Assembly (NCBI RefSeq): GCF_011772445.1
Contig: NZ_WVZN01000013.1
Span: 1-56,176 of the forward strand
Direction: 5' to 3'
Source: Hydrogenophaga sp.
GTDB taxonomy: Bacteria > Pseudomonadota > Gammaproteobacteria > Burkholderiales > Burkholderiaceae_C
Length of the DNA stretch: 56,176 bases
In this document: piece by piece, positions 25,573-37,256 of the stretch
How positions within the stretch are numbered: position 1 is the first letter of the stretch
Layout of the letters: every line of letters starts with the position of its first letter
The notes under the pieces: generated by a model
Databases searched by the model: none
What the model was told of the DNA's origin: nothing
What the model saw: the letters and a program-made list of their open reading frames with translations, nothing else
Translations under genes and position numbers: made by a program

Positions 25573-27192
25573 TCAGGCCTTGTCTCGGGATACTTGTTGT
25601 CTTAGAGCGAAGCGTTGCAGCTTGCCGGTTTCGGTGCGGGGGAGTCGCTCGACGAAGAGCACCTCGCGCGGGTACTTGTAGGGCGCCATGCTGTTCTTGG
25701 CGTGGTCCTGCAGGGCTTTCACCAGGGCGGCGTCGCCGGTGTGGCCCGGTTTGAGCACCACATAGGCCACGATCACCTGGCCGCGGTCGTCGTCGGGGCG
25801 GCCCACCACGCCGCACTCGGCCACGGCGGGGTGCGCCAGCAGCGCAGATTCGACCTCCGGGCCCGCCACGTTGTAGCCGGCGGTGATGATCATGTCGTCG
25901 GTGCGCGCCTGGTAGAAGTAGTAGCCATCGGCGTCGCGCTTGAAGGCGTCGCCGGGGTAGTTCCAGCCGCCCTGCACGTACTGCGTCTGGCGCGGCTCGT
26001 CCAGGTAGCGGCAGCCCGTGGGGCCGATCACCGCGAGGCGGCCGATCTCGCCGTCCGGCACGGCCTGGCCTTGCTCGTTCACGATGCGCGCGGTGTAGCC
26101 CGGCACCACGGTGCCGATGGCACCACGCCGCACGGCCTCGGGCGCGGCCGAGACGAAGATGTGGAACATCTCGGTGGCGCCGATGCCGTCGAGCATCTCG
26201 ATGCCGCTGGCCTGCTTCCACAACTGGCGCGTGGCGTCGGGCAGGCCCTCTCCCGCGCTCACGCAGATGCGCAGCTTGCCGATGCCGTGCTGCTGCGCGA
26301 AGGGTGCCATCTGCCGGTAGAAGGTGGGCGCGGTGTAGCAGATCGTGGCGCCCTTCTCGGCAATGAGCTTGACCATGGCCTCGGGCGTGTAGGCGATGGA
26401 GGGGAAATAGACCGAGGAGCCGGCCCACATCGGGAAGATGAGCAGGCCGCCCAGTCCGAAGGTGAAGGCCAGCGGCGGCGAGCCGACCACGGTGTCGTCC
26501 GGCGTGGCGCGCAGCACGTGGCGCGGCCAGCACTCGCAGGCGGCCAGCACGTCGCGGTGCGTGTGCACAGCGGCCTTGGGCACGCCCGTGGTGCCGGAGG
26601 TGAAGGCCAGCAGGGCGATGTCGTCGCCCGCGGTGGGGCAGGGCGTGGCCTGTGCGGCCTGCCGGGCCGCCAGCGCTTCCAGGCTGTCGGCGTCGTCGGT
26701 GTTGAAGCGCAGCAGCGGCAGCGCACTGCCGCAGGCCTCCAGCTCGGCGGTGAGCCTGGCGTCGCACAGCAGCAGCGCGGGCTGCGACTTGTCGATGATG
26801 CCCTTGAGTTCCTTGGCGCGCAGCAGCGGCATGGTCGCGACCACCACCAGGCCCGCCTGCACCACGGCCAGCCAGGCCAGGGCCATGGCCACCGAGTTGC
26901 CGCCGCGCAGCAGCACGCGGTTGCCTGGGACCAGGCCGTGCTCACGCACCAGCAGGTTGGCGATGCGGTTGACCTGCTCGCGCGCCTGCGCATAGCTCAG
27001 CGTTCGCGCGTCGCTGCGCAGAAAGGGGCGATCGGCATGGCCGTTGGACACGGCACGGTCGAACAGGGCCTGCACCAGGTTCACTTGCGGGGGAATGGCC
27101 TGCAGCTCCGGCGTGTCGAAGCGCAGCTCGGGCCACTGCTCGCGGGGCGGCAGGCGGTCGTGCACGAAGCGGTCGGTCTGGGCGGAGGTCAT
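25573..27192 (-). CDS. 2-aminobenzoate-CoA ligase-like (benzoate-CoA ligase family)
   Basis: 539 residues from ATG 27192. AMP-forming ligase with P-loop LAFTSGTTGVPKAAVHTHRD, A5-type GIGATEMFHIFVSAAP, hinge RTDDMIITAGYNVAGPEVES and catalytic Lys region RTETGKLQRFAL. It belongs to the benzoate/2-aminobenzoate-CoA ligase branch by overall appearance (AQAREQVNRIANLL, FPSIAYTPEAMVKLIAEKGA). It would activate anthranilate or a related aryl acid to its CoA thioester as the first step of the operon's pathway. It starts 14 nt after the acyl-CoA dehydrogenase stop. Benzoate or salicylate as substrate cannot be excluded from sequence alone. Confidence 0.87.
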   Translation of the reverse strand: MTSAQTDRFVHDRLPPREQWPELRFDTPELQAIPPQVNLVQALFDRAVSNGHADRPFLRSDARTLSYAQAREQVNRIANLLVREHGLVPGNRVLLRGGNSVAMALAWLAVVQAGLVVVATMPLLRAKELKGIIDKSQPALLLCDARLTAELEACGSALPLLRFNTDDADSLEALAARQAAQATPCPTAGDDIALLAFTSGTTGVPKAAVHTHRDVLAACECWPRHVLRATPDDTVVGSPPLAFTFGLGGLLIFPMWAGSSVYFPSIAYTPEAMVKLIAEKGATICYTAPTFYRQMAPFAQQHGIGKLRICVSAGEGLPDATRQLWKQASGIEMLDGIGATEMFHIFVSAAPEAVRRGAIGTVVPGYTARIVNEQGQAVPDGEIGRLAVIGPTGCRYLDEPRQTQYVQGGWNYPGDAFKRDADGYYFYQARTDDMIITAGYNVAGPEVESALLAHPAVAECGVVGRPDDDRGQVIVAYVVLKPGHTGDAALVKALQDHAKNSMAPYKYPREVLFVERLPRTETGKLQRFALRQQVSRDKA

Positions 27193-27206
27193 CGGTGTTC
27201 CGTGGT

Positions 27207-28403
27207 TCAGCGCAAGGCGTTCTTGCCGAGGATGAGGAGCTGCACCTCGCTGGCGCCTTCGTAGATGCGCAGCGAACGGATGTCGCGGTAGAGGTGTTCC
27301 ACCACCTCGCCCACGCGCACCCCGCGCCCGCCGAACATCTGCACGGCCATGTCGATCACGCGCTGCGCGTTCTCGGTGGCGGTGAGCTTGGCGGCGGCGG
27401 CCGCGGCCGTGTAGGCGGGCGTGCCGGCGCCTTGCGTGGGACTTTCGTCGCGCATCCACGCGGCGCGGTAGGTCAGCAGGGCGGCGGCGTCGATCAGCGC
27501 GCTCATTTCACCCAGACGCGCCTGCGTGAGCTGGAAGTCGGCCAGGTGCTGGCCGAACATCTCGCGCCGCCTGGCGTGGGCCACGGCCTCGGCGAAGGCG
27601 CGGCGCGCCATGCCCAGCGCGGCGGCGGCCACCGAGGCGCGAAAGATGTCCAGGGTCTGCATGGCCAGCTTGAAGCCACCGTCGACCGCGCCCACCAGCG
27701 CATCGGCACCGACGCGGCAGTTCGTGAACGTCAGCGTGGCCAGCGGGTGCGGGGCCATCACGTCGATGTGCTGGGAGGTGTCCAGGCCCGGCGCGTCGGC
27801 CGGTACCACGAACGCGCTGATGCCGCGCGCGCCCGCGTCGGGCGAGGTCTTGGCGAACACCACGTAGAAATCGGCCAGGCCGCCGTTGCTGATCCAGGTC
27901 TTGCTGCCGTCGAGCACCCAGCCGCCGTCCGCGGGACGCGCGCGGGTTTTCATGCCCGCGACGTCGGAGCCAGCGTCGGGCTCGCTGAGTGCGAAGGCGG
28001 CGATCTGCCGGCCCTGCGAGACGGCGCGCAGGCGCTGCTCGCGCTGGGCCTCGCTGCCGCCCAGCGTGATGCTGCCGCTGCCCAGGCCCTGCATGGCGAA
28101 CGCGAAATCCGCCAGCGGCGAGTGGAAGGCCAGGGTCTCGCGCAGGATCACGAGCGCGCGCGAGTCGAGCTTGTCCAGCGCGCCGCCGTGCGCGGCGGGC
28201 ACGCAGTAGCGCAACCAGCCGGCCTCGCCGAGCTTGTGGACCCACTCGCGGCAGGCGCGGCGGTCGTCGGATTCATCGACCTGCTGCGCGCCGGCCCAGT
28301 CGGCCAGGCCGAGCGCCAGCGCGCGGTGGTGCTCGGTGAAGAAGGGAAGCTCCCACTGCGCCTGCGGTGGGGTCATGCCGTGGGGACGGTCAAACGCCAC
28401 CAC
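27207..28403 (-). CDS. Acyl-CoA dehydrogenase
   Basis: 398 residues from a GTG at 28403, preceded by GGGAG about 8 nt upstream and 1 nt after the enoyl-CoA hydratase stop; ATG 28376 is an alternative. FAD-dependent acyl-CoA dehydrogenase: [20 protein letters not shown] (FAD/substrate loop), [40 protein letters not shown] and the closing [20 protein letters not shown]. The usual catalytic Glu position falls in the IYEGASEVQ segment. In the operon it likely acts in the beta-oxidation-like phase after ring reduction or opening. Confidence 0.92.
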   Translation of the reverse strand: MVAFDRPHGMTPPQAQWELPFFTEHHRALALGLADWAGAQQVDESDDRRACREWVHKLGEAGWLRYCVPAAHGGALDKLDSRALVILRETLAFHSPLADFAFAMQGLGSGSITLGGSEAQREQRLRAVSQGRQIAAFALSEPDAGSDVAGMKTRARPADGGWVLDGSKTWISNGGLADFYVVFAKTSPDAGARGISAFVVPADAPGLDTSQHIDVMAPHPLATLTFTNCRVGADALVGAVDGGFKLAMQTLDIFRASVAAAALGMARRAFAEAVAHARRREMFGQHLADFQLTQARLGEMSALIDAAALLTYRAAWMRDESPTQGAGTPAYTAAAAAAKLTATENAQRVIDMAVQMFGGRGVRVGEVVEHLYRDIRSLRIYEGASEVQLLILGKNALR

Positions 28404-28404
28404 C

Positions 28405-29256
28405 TCAATCTCCCTGGAAGACGGGGCGCTGCTTGGCGGCGAAGGCCTCGTAGGCGCGGCGGAAATCCTGCGTCTGCATGCAGATGGCCTGGGCCTGCGC
28501 CTCGGCCTCGATGGCCTGGTCCAGCGTCATGGCCCATTCCTGGTGCAGCATGGTCTTGGTCATGCCGTGCGCGAAGGTCGGTCCTTCGGCGAGCGAGGCG
28601 GCGAGCTTGAGCGCCGCCTCGGGCAGGGCATCCGGCTCGTGCAGCGCGTTGAAGAAGCCCCAGGCCAGGCCTTCCTCGGCCTTCATGGATCGGCCGGTGA
28701 ACAGCAGCTCGCTGGCCCGGCCCTGGCCGATGACGCGCGGCAGCAGCGCGCAGGCGCCCATGTCGGCACCGGCCAGGCCCACGCGGGTGAACAGGAAGGC
28801 GGTGCTGGTGCGCGGCGTGCCCAGGCGCAGGTCGGATGCCAGGGCCATCATGGCGCCAGCGCCCGCGCACACGCCGTCGATGGCGGCCACGATCGGCTGC
28901 GGACAGGTGCGCATGGCGGCCACCAGCGCGCCCGTCATGCGCGTGAAGGCCAGCAGCTCGGGCATGGTCATGGTGGTGAGCGGGCCGATGATCTCGTGCA
29001 CGTCGCCGCCCGAGCAGAAGTTGCCACCCGCGCCGGTAAGCACCACGGCCTTGACGTCGGTGGCGCGCTGCAGGCCGTTGAACCAGTCGCGCAACTCGGC
29101 GTAGGAGTCGAAGGTCAGCGGGTTCTTGCGCTCGGGCCGGTTGAGCGTGACGGTGGCCACGCCGTTGGCGATGGACAGGGCGAAGTGCCTCGGCGATGCG
29201 GGGGCGGGCGCGTACTGGCCGCGCATGGGGTTGTGGTCAGGGATGGGGTGTTTCAT
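28405..29256 (-). CDS. Enoyl-CoA hydratase/isomerase family protein
   Basis: 283 residues with crotonase-fold signatures: oxyanion-hole regions [20 protein letters not shown] and [20 protein letters not shown], then [20 protein letters not shown]. It overlaps the marR stop/start by ATGA (29253-29256) and is followed by the acyl-CoA dehydrogenase with a 1-nt gap. Fits hydration or ring hydrolysis of an aryl-CoA-derived enoyl-CoA. Confidence 0.93.
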   Translation of the reverse strand: MKHPIPDHNPMRGQYAPAPASPRHFALSIANGVATVTLNRPERKNPLTFDSYAELRDWFNGLQRATDVKAVVLTGAGGNFCSGGDVHEIIGPLTTMTMPELLAFTRMTGALVAAMRTCPQPIVAAIDGVCAGAGAMMALASDLRLGTPRTSTAFLFTRVGLAGADMGACALLPRVIGQGRASELLFTGRSMKAEEGLAWGFFNALHEPDALPEAALKLAASLAEGPTFAHGMTKTMLHQEWAMTLDQAIEAEAQAQAICMQTQDFRRAYEAFAAKQRPVFQGD

Positions 29257-29755
29257 TCGATGCCGTCCGTCAGGCGCTGGTTGAGGTCGAGCTGGTGCTG
29301 CTTCACCTTGCCGAGCAGCTTGTAGAGCTGCTCCAGGTCGCGCGGCGACAGGCCCTCGAAGGCCTCCACGATCCAGTGCTCGTGCTGCTCGGCCATCTGC
29401 GTGAAGGCGCGGCGGCCCCGGTCGGTCAGGCGCACGCGGAAGGCGCGCCGGTCGCCCTCGACGCCGGTGCGCTCGACCAGTCCTTCGGCCACCAGCTGGT
29501 CGGTGATGCCGGTGACGTTGCCGCCCGTGACCATGAGCCGGTGCGAGAGCTCCTTCATCTTCAGGCCCTCGGGGTGGCGCTCCAGCTGCGCCATGAGGTC
29601 GAAGCGGGGCAGCGTGGTGTCGAAGTGCTCACGCAGGCCGGCGCGCACGCGCTTCTCGATGAGCTGCGAGCAGGTGAGCAGCCGCAACCACAGCCGCAGC
29701 TCGTGCGCGTGCTCGCTGTGCGCGCGCGCCTCCAGGTCGAGTGTTTCGACGTCGT

Positions 29756-29759
<4 letters not shown>
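29253..29759 (-). CDS. MarR-family regulator of the aryl-CoA operon
   Basis: 168 residues from ATG 29759. Winged HTH of MarR type: [40 protein letters not shown], and the [17 protein letters not shown] wing. It sits inside the operon, overlapping both neighbours by 4 nt (ATGA), so it is made together with the enzymes it probably represses. MarR homologues in aryl-CoA operons commonly respond to a CoA thioester. A 17-bp palindrome at 32189-32205 upstream of the operon is the likely operator. Confidence 0.92.
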
Positions 29760-32188
<2,429 letters not shown>

Positions 32189-32205
32189 GTCTAATTAGTT
32201 TAGAC
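32189..32205. promoter_or_regulatory. Candidate MarR operator abutting the operon start codon
   Basis: GTCTAA, five bases, TTAGAC: a perfect 6-bp inverted repeat in an AT-rich patch, directly next to the ATG at 32186-32188. Size and symmetry suit a MarR dimer. Its position means the operator overlaps the initiation region, so the message may have a very short leader or be leaderless. Confidence 0.6.
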
Positions 32206-32324
32206 CTGAAACAAAGCCCTTCAACCGGGTAAACCCTCATCGGTGGCGCCATGTGTTACATGGGCGGGCTGGCGCGCGCCTCGGCAAGGGAGTAAGGTCG
32301 GCGTTACGTTGTGAGAGAACCTGT

Positions 32325-32651
32325 ATGAGTGTGTACCGCTTCAAGTCCCGGGAAACCGGGGATCTGGTCATGCTGCCGGCCCACGGCAAGCGCCTGCTCG
32401 AGATCCTCGGCAAGGACCCTGACAGTCCCGGGGTGTTGTTGCCCGATGACATGCCGCGCGCGATCGATGCCATCCGCGCGGCGGTGCTGGCCGAAGAGGC
32501 CGAGCACAAGCGCCTTCAAGACGAAGCCGAGGCCAAGGGCGAAGGCAAGCCGCCAGTCGAGAGCGTGAGCCTGCGCATGCGCAGCACGCCCTTCATCGAA
32601 ATGCTGCAGCGCGCCCACAAGGAGCGCGCCGAGGTCGTCTGGGGGGTGTGA
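32325..32651 (+). CDS. DUF1840 family protein
   Basis: 108 residues, MSVYRFKSRETGDLVMLPAH then GKRLLEILGKD and a charged helical middle, ending MLQRAHKERAEVVWGV. This small cytosolic protein of unknown function is widespread in Burkholderiales. It is monocistronic, divergent from the aryl-CoA operon, and convergent with a Bug receptor gene that ends 15 nt downstream. Confidence 0.88.
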   Translation: MSVYRFKSRETGDLVMLPAHGKRLLEILGKDPDSPGVLLPDDMPRAIDAIRAAVLAEEAEHKRLQDEAEAKGEGKPPVESVSLRMRSTPFIEMLQRAHKERAEVVWGV

Positions 32652-32666
32652 ACGCGGCCGGGTGGC

Positions 32667-33662
32667 TCAGTCCACCTTGGCGCCGGAGGCCTTCACGACG
32701 GCGCCCCACTTCTTGATTTCGGCGTCGATGAGCGCGGCGAATTCGGCCGGCGTGTTGCCGCTGGGGATCGCGCCCTGGGCCAGCAGGCGTTCCTTCACCG
32801 CTGGCGAATTCAACGCCTTCGCGGTCTCCTGCTGCACGCGGCTCACGATGTCGGGCGGCGTGCCGGCGGGCGCCAGCAGGCCGAACCAGGAGCTGGCCTC
32901 GAAGCCGGGCAGCTTGCCGGCCTCGGCCACGGTGGGCACGTCGGGCAGCGCGGCCGAGCGCACGGCGCTGGTGACGGCGAAGGCCTTGAGGTTGCCGGCC
33001 TGGATGTGGGGCATGGCCGAGGGCAGGTTGTCGAACATCACGTCCATGTTGCCCGCGAGCAGGTCCGTCATGGCCGGCCCCGAGCCGCGGTAGGGGATGT
33101 GCGTCATGAAGATGCCGGTGCGCGATTTGAACAGCTCGCCCGCCAGGTGGATGGAGGTGCCGTTGCCGCTGGAGGCCATGTTCAGGCGCCCCGGCTGCGA
33201 CTTGGCCACGCGGATGAAGTCCGCCACGCTGTTGACGCCCAGCTCCTGGGCGCGCTTGCTGCTCATGACCATGACGTTGGGCACGCCGGCCACCAGGGTC
33301 ACGGGCGCGAAGTCCTTTTGCGGGTCGTAGGGCAGCTTGCTGTAGAGCGATTTGTTGATGCCGTGCGTGCCCACGGTGCCCATCAGGAAGGTGTAGCCAT
33401 CATTGGGCGACTTGGCCACCACCTCGGCGCCGATGTTGCCGCCCGCACCGCCCCGGTTCTCCACGACGAAGCTCTGGCCGAAGGCCTTGCTGAGTTCGGG
33501 CGCGATGGTGCGGGCGAGGATGTCGGTGGTGCCGCCGGGCGCGAAGGGCACGACGATGCGCACCGGCTTGGTGGGCCAGGCGCCTTGCGCGAGCGCGGTG
33601 GCGGGCAGGGCCAGCGCGGCGGCGAGGGCGACCAGGGTTCGGCGGGTGAGGGAAGAACGCAT
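32667..33662 (-). CDS. Bug-family tripartite tricarboxylate transporter receptor
   Basis: 331-residue periplasmic solute receptor. Signal peptide to about ALAQG (residue 26). Bug signatures: [60 protein letters not shown], and the [20 protein letters not shown] segment. Burkholderiales carry many such receptors; ligand is likely an organic acid or related carboxylate. No tctA/tctB membrane genes are nearby. RBS AGGAGA precedes the ATG. Confidence 0.92.
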   Translation of the reverse strand: MRSSLTRRTLVALAAALALPATALAQGAWPTKPVRIVVPFAPGGTTDILARTIAPELSKAFGQSFVVENRGGAGGNIGAEVVAKSPNDGYTFLMGTVGTHGINKSLYSKLPYDPQKDFAPVTLVAGVPNVMVMSSKRAQELGVNSVADFIRVAKSQPGRLNMASSGNGTSIHLAGELFKSRTGIFMTHIPYRGSGPAMTDLLAGNMDVMFDNLPSAMPHIQAGNLKAFAVTSAVRSAALPDVPTVAEAGKLPGFEASSWFGLLAPAGTPPDIVSRVQQETAKALNSPAVKERLLAQGAIPSGNTPAEFAALIDAEIKKWGAVVKASGAKVD

Positions 33663-33799
33663 GCGGGTGTCTCCTGTTCGATGGATGCGGTGAGTGGCCG
33701 CCAGCCTATCGTGATCGAGCGAGGAGTCAACCGGAGGACCACCACCTGACGAGCGCAGGTGTCAGCCCAGAGACACCCGCGCCGCGCGCAGGTTCCCCC

Positions 33800-33849
33800 G
33801 TCCAGAGACACCGCGGAACCGGCTTCGCCGGGCCGCAGGTGTCGCCCCC
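33800..33849. repeat. Dispersed 50-bp repeat (family 2), copy 1
   Basis: Identical over 50 bp to 48369-48418. Its core (33807-33843) folds into a bulged hairpin: outer arms GACACCGCGG and CCGC-A-GGTGTC, inner arms CCGGC and GCCGG around TTC. A REP-like intergenic element. Confidence 0.85.
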
Positions 33850-33875
33850 CTTGAGGGGGGCTGAGGGCCGCGGCT

Positions 33876-33899
33876 CCAAGCCTGCCTGCGCAGGCTTGG
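33876..33899. terminator. Perfect 10-bp hairpin, possible terminator
   Basis: CCAAGCCTGC, loop CTGC, GCAGGCTTGG. It lies about 80 nt beyond the stop of the Bug receptor gene that ends at 33978. No clear T-run follows on the minus strand, so it may be a transcript-end stabiliser rather than a classical terminator. Confidence 0.5.
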
Positions 33900-33977
33900 A
33901 CGGCCCGAAGAGGCTTCGGCTCCGACGAAGCCGCGGCCTGCAAGGCGCGGCGAAGCGCCGCGGGGGGTGCTTCTCTA

Positions 33978-34964
33978 TCAGTCGGCGTACTGGCCGGCGG
34001 CGTCGATGACGACCTTCAGCTTGGCGATCTCGTTGGCCACGAATTTCTTGTGGCCTTCGGGTGTGACGCGGTTGTCGTTGACGACGATGGCGCCCAGTTC
34101 TTCCTGGCTCTTGATGAACTTGGGGTCCTTCAGCGCGACCTTGAGGGCGTCGTTGAGTTTCTTCAGCACGTCGGGCGGCGTGCCCTTGGGGGCGTACATG
34201 CCGTGCCAGATGGTCAGGTTGAAGTCCTTGAGGCCCATCTCCTGCAGCGAGGGGTAGTGCTTGAGGGTGGGGTGCGAGGACAGTGGCTTGGCCGTGGTCA
34301 CGGCGAAGGCCTTCACGCGGCCGCCTTCGATCTGCGAGGTGGTGTTGGTGGTCTGGTCGCACATCACGTCCACCTGGCCGCCGATGAGGTCGTTCATGGC
34401 GGGACCGGTGCCGCGGTAGGCGATGGTGGTCATGGACTTGTCCAGCTTCATCGCGTGCTGCCACATCAGGCCGCAGATGTGCGAAGCCGAGCCCAGGCCG
34501 GCGTGTGCCATGTTGAGCTTGCCGCCGTTGGCACGGATATAGGCCTCGAAGTCGCGGTAGGTGTTGGCGTTGAGCTTGTTGGAGCCCAGCAGGGTCATGG
34601 GCACGTCGTTGATGGCGCCCAGGTACTCGAAGTCTTCCAGTGCGTTGAACTGCTTCTTCTTGTACAGGCTGTCCGTGGCGGCCATGCCGATGTGCCAGAC
34701 CAGCAGGGTGTAGCCGTCCTTGGGGGCGCGTGCCACGCGCGTGGCGGCAATGGTGCCGCCGGCACCGGCGGTGTTCTCGACCACGATGTTGGCGTTGTCG
34801 CCCAGCGGCTTGCGCATCGCCTCGGCGAGCTGGCGCGCCACGAGGTCGGTGGGGCCGCCAGCGGCGAAGGGCACCACGAAGGTGACGGGCTTGCTGGGGA
34901 AGGCCTGCGCGAAGGCGCCGGCCGCCAGGGTGGCGCCCAGCGCCAGGGTGAAGAGCTGTTTCAT
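33978..34964 (-). CDS. Bug-family tripartite tricarboxylate transporter receptor
   Basis: 328 residues with signal peptide (MKQLFTLALGATLAAGAFAQ) and Bug-fold segments FPSKPVTFVVPFAAGGPTDL, VENTAGAGGTIAATRVARAP, IAYRGTGPAMNDLIGGQVDV and LTIWHGMYAPKGTPPDVLKK. A second receptor distinct in sequence from the one at 32667. It follows the PaaK-like gene by 143 bp with a strong hairpin between, so it probably has its own promoter. RBS AGGAGA precedes the ATG. Confidence 0.92.
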   Translation of the reverse strand: MKQLFTLALGATLAAGAFAQAFPSKPVTFVVPFAAGGPTDLVARQLAEAMRKPLGDNANIVVENTAGAGGTIAATRVARAPKDGYTLLVWHIGMAATDSLYKKKQFNALEDFEYLGAINDVPMTLLGSNKLNANTYRDFEAYIRANGGKLNMAHAGLGSASHICGLMWQHAMKLDKSMTTIAYRGTGPAMNDLIGGQVDVMCDQTTNTTSQIEGGRVKAFAVTTAKPLSSHPTLKHYPSLQEMGLKDFNLTIWHGMYAPKGTPPDVLKKLNDALKVALKDPKFIKSQEELGAIVVNDNRVTPEGHKKFVANEIAKLKVVIDAAGQYAD

Positions 34965-35069
34965 GGTTGTCTCCTGAAGGAGGTTGCGGGGTTGACCCGC
35001 GGATGCTATGACCCGACCCGCTACCCCGAATCGCGGGAAATACGTAGTGAGTCACCCGGAGAAACCCCA

Positions 35070-35093
35070 GCCCGCGCCGGCCCGGGCGCGGGC
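35070..35093. terminator. GC-rich hairpin after the PaaK-like gene
   Basis: GCCCGCGCC (35070-35078), 6-nt loop, GGCGCGGGC (35085-35093). It is located 14 nt beyond the stop of the liv-operon's last gene on the minus strand. No U-tract, so termination by itself is uncertain. Confidence 0.45.
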
Positions 35094-35106
35094 CGATCGT
35101 CTCGGC

Positions 35107-36363
35107 TCACCGGTAGCTGCGGGCGTCCTCGATGACTTTGCCGTCGTTGGGCAGGCTGCCCGGCGTCACCAGCTCCACCTCGCTGCGCAGCTTGGTCACG
35201 TCGCGCACGGCGGCGGCGATGCTCTCGCGCAGGGCTTCGGCGGCTTCGCCGCGCGGCTCGGCCTCCACGCGCAGGCACATCTGGTCGCTGGCCATTTCGC
35301 CGCTGACCACCAGGCGGGCCTTGCGGATCTGCGGGAAGCGGCGCGCGATGTCGGCCACCTGCGAGGGATGAACGAACATGCCGCGCACCTTGGTGGTCTG
35401 GTCGGCCCGCCCCATCCAGCCCTTGATGCGCGGGGCGGTGCGGCCCGTGGGGCAGGGGCCGGGCAACACGGCCGAGAGGTCGCCGGTGCCGAAGCGGATC
35501 AGCGGGTAGGCGGGGTTGAGCGAGGTGACGACCAGCTCGCCGACCTCGCCTTCGGCCACCGGGTCGTCGGTGCCCGGGCGCACGATTTCGACGATCACCT
35601 GCTCCTCGACCACCAGCCCCTGGCGGGCCTCGGTTTCGTAGGCCACCAGGCCCAGGTCGGCGGTGGCGTAGGTCTGGTACACGGCCACGCCGTGTTCGGC
35701 GAACCAGGCGGTCAGGCTGGGCGGGCAGGCCTCGCCGCCCACCACGGCCTTTTTCAACGAGCGGATGTCGGCGCCCGTCTCGGCGGCCTTCTCGATCAGG
35801 ATGCGCAGGAAGCTGGGCGTGCCGGTGTAGGCCTCGGGCCTCAGCTCGGCCATGGCCTGCAGTTGCTGTTCGGTCTGGCCGGTGCCGGCGGGAAACACCG
35901 TGCAGCCCACGGCGTGGGCGCCCGATTCGAGGATGAAGGCGCCGGGCGTCATGTGGTAGCTGAAGGCGTTGTGCACCAGCTCACCGGCGCGAAAGCCCGC
36001 CGCGTACAGGGCGCGACCTGTGCGCCAGTAGTCGCGCGTGGCGCCTTCGGGTTCGTAGATGGGACCGGGCGAGGCGTACAGGCGCGTCATGCGCGGCCCG
36101 CGCAACAGGGTGCTGAAGCCGCCGAAGGCGTCGCCCCCGGGCCGGGCGCGCTGGCGCTCCAGCAGGCTGCTCTTGCGCGTGACCGGCAGCGTCGCCAGGG
36201 CCGCGCGGCTGTTCACGGACGCCGCGTCCACGCCGCGCAGGATCTCGGCAAAGGCGGCGCTGTTCGCCTGTGCGTGCGCCACCTGTTTGGCCAGCGCGGC
36301 CATCTGCTCGGCCTCGCGCTGGTCGGGCGAACGCGCCTCCAGCGCGTCGAAAAAATCGTTCAT
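35107..36363 (-). CDS. Phenylacetate-CoA ligase-like adenylate-forming protein
   Basis: 418 residues from ATG 36363, overlapping the livF stop as TGATG; a GTG at 36375 is an alternative. PaaK-type fold: GTPSFLRILIEKAAETGADI, VVGGEACPPSLTAWFAEHGV, YATADLGLVAYETEARQGL and GRADQTTKVRGMFVHPSQVA. The usual Ser/Thr/Gly-rich P-loop is replaced by LYASPGPIYEPEGATRDYW, so ATP-binding at that site looks altered. It ends an operon of a branched-chain-type ABC transporter plus another ligase, suggesting activation of the imported acid. Substrate unknown. Confidence 0.84.
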   Translation of the reverse strand: MNDFFDALEARSPDQREAEQMAALAKQVAHAQANSAAFAEILRGVDAASVNSRAALATLPVTRKSSLLERQRARPGGDAFGGFSTLLRGPRMTRLYASPGPIYEPEGATRDYWRTGRALYAAGFRAGELVHNAFSYHMTPGAFILESGAHAVGCTVFPAGTGQTEQQLQAMAELRPEAYTGTPSFLRILIEKAAETGADIRSLKKAVVGGEACPPSLTAWFAEHGVAVYQTYATADLGLVAYETEARQGLVVEEQVIVEIVRPGTDDPVAEGEVGELVVTSLNPAYPLIRFGTGDLSAVLPGPCPTGRTAPRIKGWMGRADQTTKVRGMFVHPSQVADIARRFPQIRKARLVVSGEMASDQMCLRVEAEPRGEAAEALRESIAAAVRDVTKLRSEVELVTPGSLPNDGKVIEDARSYR

Positions 36364-37175
36364 CAGGCCAGCCACCGTTTCCTCCGCTTGTAGCTTTTCA
36401 CGTCCTTGAAGCTTTTGCGCTCGCCCCCGCCCATGCCCAGGTAGAACTCCTTCACGTCCTCGTTGTTGCGCAGGTCGGCGGCGGGCCCGTCCATCACGAT
36501 GCGCCCGCTTTCCATGATGTAGCCGTAGTCCGCGTAGCGCAGGGCCATGTTGGTGTTCTGCTCGGCCAGCAGGAAGGTCACGCCTTCCTTGTGGTTGAGG
36601 TCCTTCACGATCTCGAAGACTTCCTCCACGATCTGCGGCGCCAGGCCCATGCTGGGCTCATCGAGCAAGACCACGCTGGGGTTGGCCATCAGCGCGCGGC
36701 CGATGGCGCACATCTGCTGTTCGCCGCCGCTGGTGTAGGCGGCCTGGCTGGTGCGCCGCGTCTTCAGACGCGGGAAGTAGGTGTAGACCTTTTCCAGGTT
36801 GCGCGCCACCTCGGCCTTGTCGGTGCGCGTGTAGGAGCCGGTCATCAGGTTCTCTTCGATGGTGAGGTGCGCGAAGCAATGGCGCCCCTCCATCACCTGC
36901 ACCACGCCGCGCTGCACCAGGTCGGCCGGCGACAGGTTCTCGATGCGTTCGCCGCGCAGCTCGATGCTGCCCTTGGTGACCTCGCCGCGCTCGCCCTTGA
37001 GCAGGTTGGAGACGGCGCGCAGGGTGGTGGTCTTGCCGGCGCCGTTGCCGCCGAGGAGGGCCGCGATCTGGCCCTGGCGCACCGTGAGCGACACGCCCTT
37101 GAGCACCAGGATCACGTGGTCGTAGATGACCTCGATGTTGTTGACGTTGAGGACGATGGGGGAGTCGGTGCTCAT
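36363..37175 (-). CDS. livF: Branched-chain-type ABC transporter ATPase (LivF-like)
   Basis: 270 residues. Walker A LLGGNGAGKTTTLRAVSN, Q-loop region QVMEGRHCFAHLTIEENL, ABC signature YTSGGEQQM (T-S-G-G-E rather than LSGGE), Walker B VVLLDEPSMGLAP, H-switch region LLAEQNTNMAL. A C-terminal basic extension (KSFKDVKSYKRRKRWLA) goes beyond the usual LivF end. Works with LivG, LivH, LivM and LivJ encoded upstream in the same operon. Confidence 0.92.
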   Translation of the reverse strand: MSTDSPIVLNVNNIEVIYDHVILVLKGVSLTVRQGQIAALLGGNGAGKTTTLRAVSNLLKGERGEVTKGSIELRGERIENLSPADLVQRGVVQVMEGRHCFAHLTIEENLMTGSYTRTDKAEVARNLEKVYTYFPRLKTRRTSQAAYTSGGEQQMCAIGRALMANPSVVLLDEPSMGLAPQIVEEVFEIVKDLNHKEGVTFLLAEQNTNMALRYADYGYIMESGRIVMDGPAADLRNNEDVKEFYLGMGGGERKSFKDVKSYKRRKRWLA

Positions 37176-37198
37176 GAAGATTCCTTCGGGACCATGTG

Positions 37199-37248
37199 CA
37201 AGGGCAGCGCGCCGCCCTTGCAGATGACGCCGCGCACGAGGCGCGGCG
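37199..37248. other. Two stem-loops in the livJ-livF gap
   Basis: CAAGGGC/GCCCTTG (37199-37205 and 37214-37220) and CGCCGCGC/GCGCGGCG (37228-37235 and 37241-37248) lie in the 81-bp gap after the binding-protein gene. Such structures often protect the 3' end of binding-protein mRNA or damp read-through, raising binding protein over ATPase. That function is inferred here. Confidence 0.5.
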
Positions 37249-37256
37249 GGGGTGGA

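Larger units (their letters stand above)
33663..33977. other. Gene-free stretch with several hairpins between two Bug receptor genes
   Basis: Contains no credible ORF. Beyond the promoter side of the upstream receptor (33663-33720) it holds the inverted repeat GGTGTC/GACACC (33758-33777), the family 2 repeat (33800-33849), CCCCCC-TTGA-GGGGGG (33845-33860), and the hairpin at 33876-33899. Further GC-rich symmetrical sequence follows up to the next stop codon. It probably terminates the downstream receptor transcript. Confidence 0.7.
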
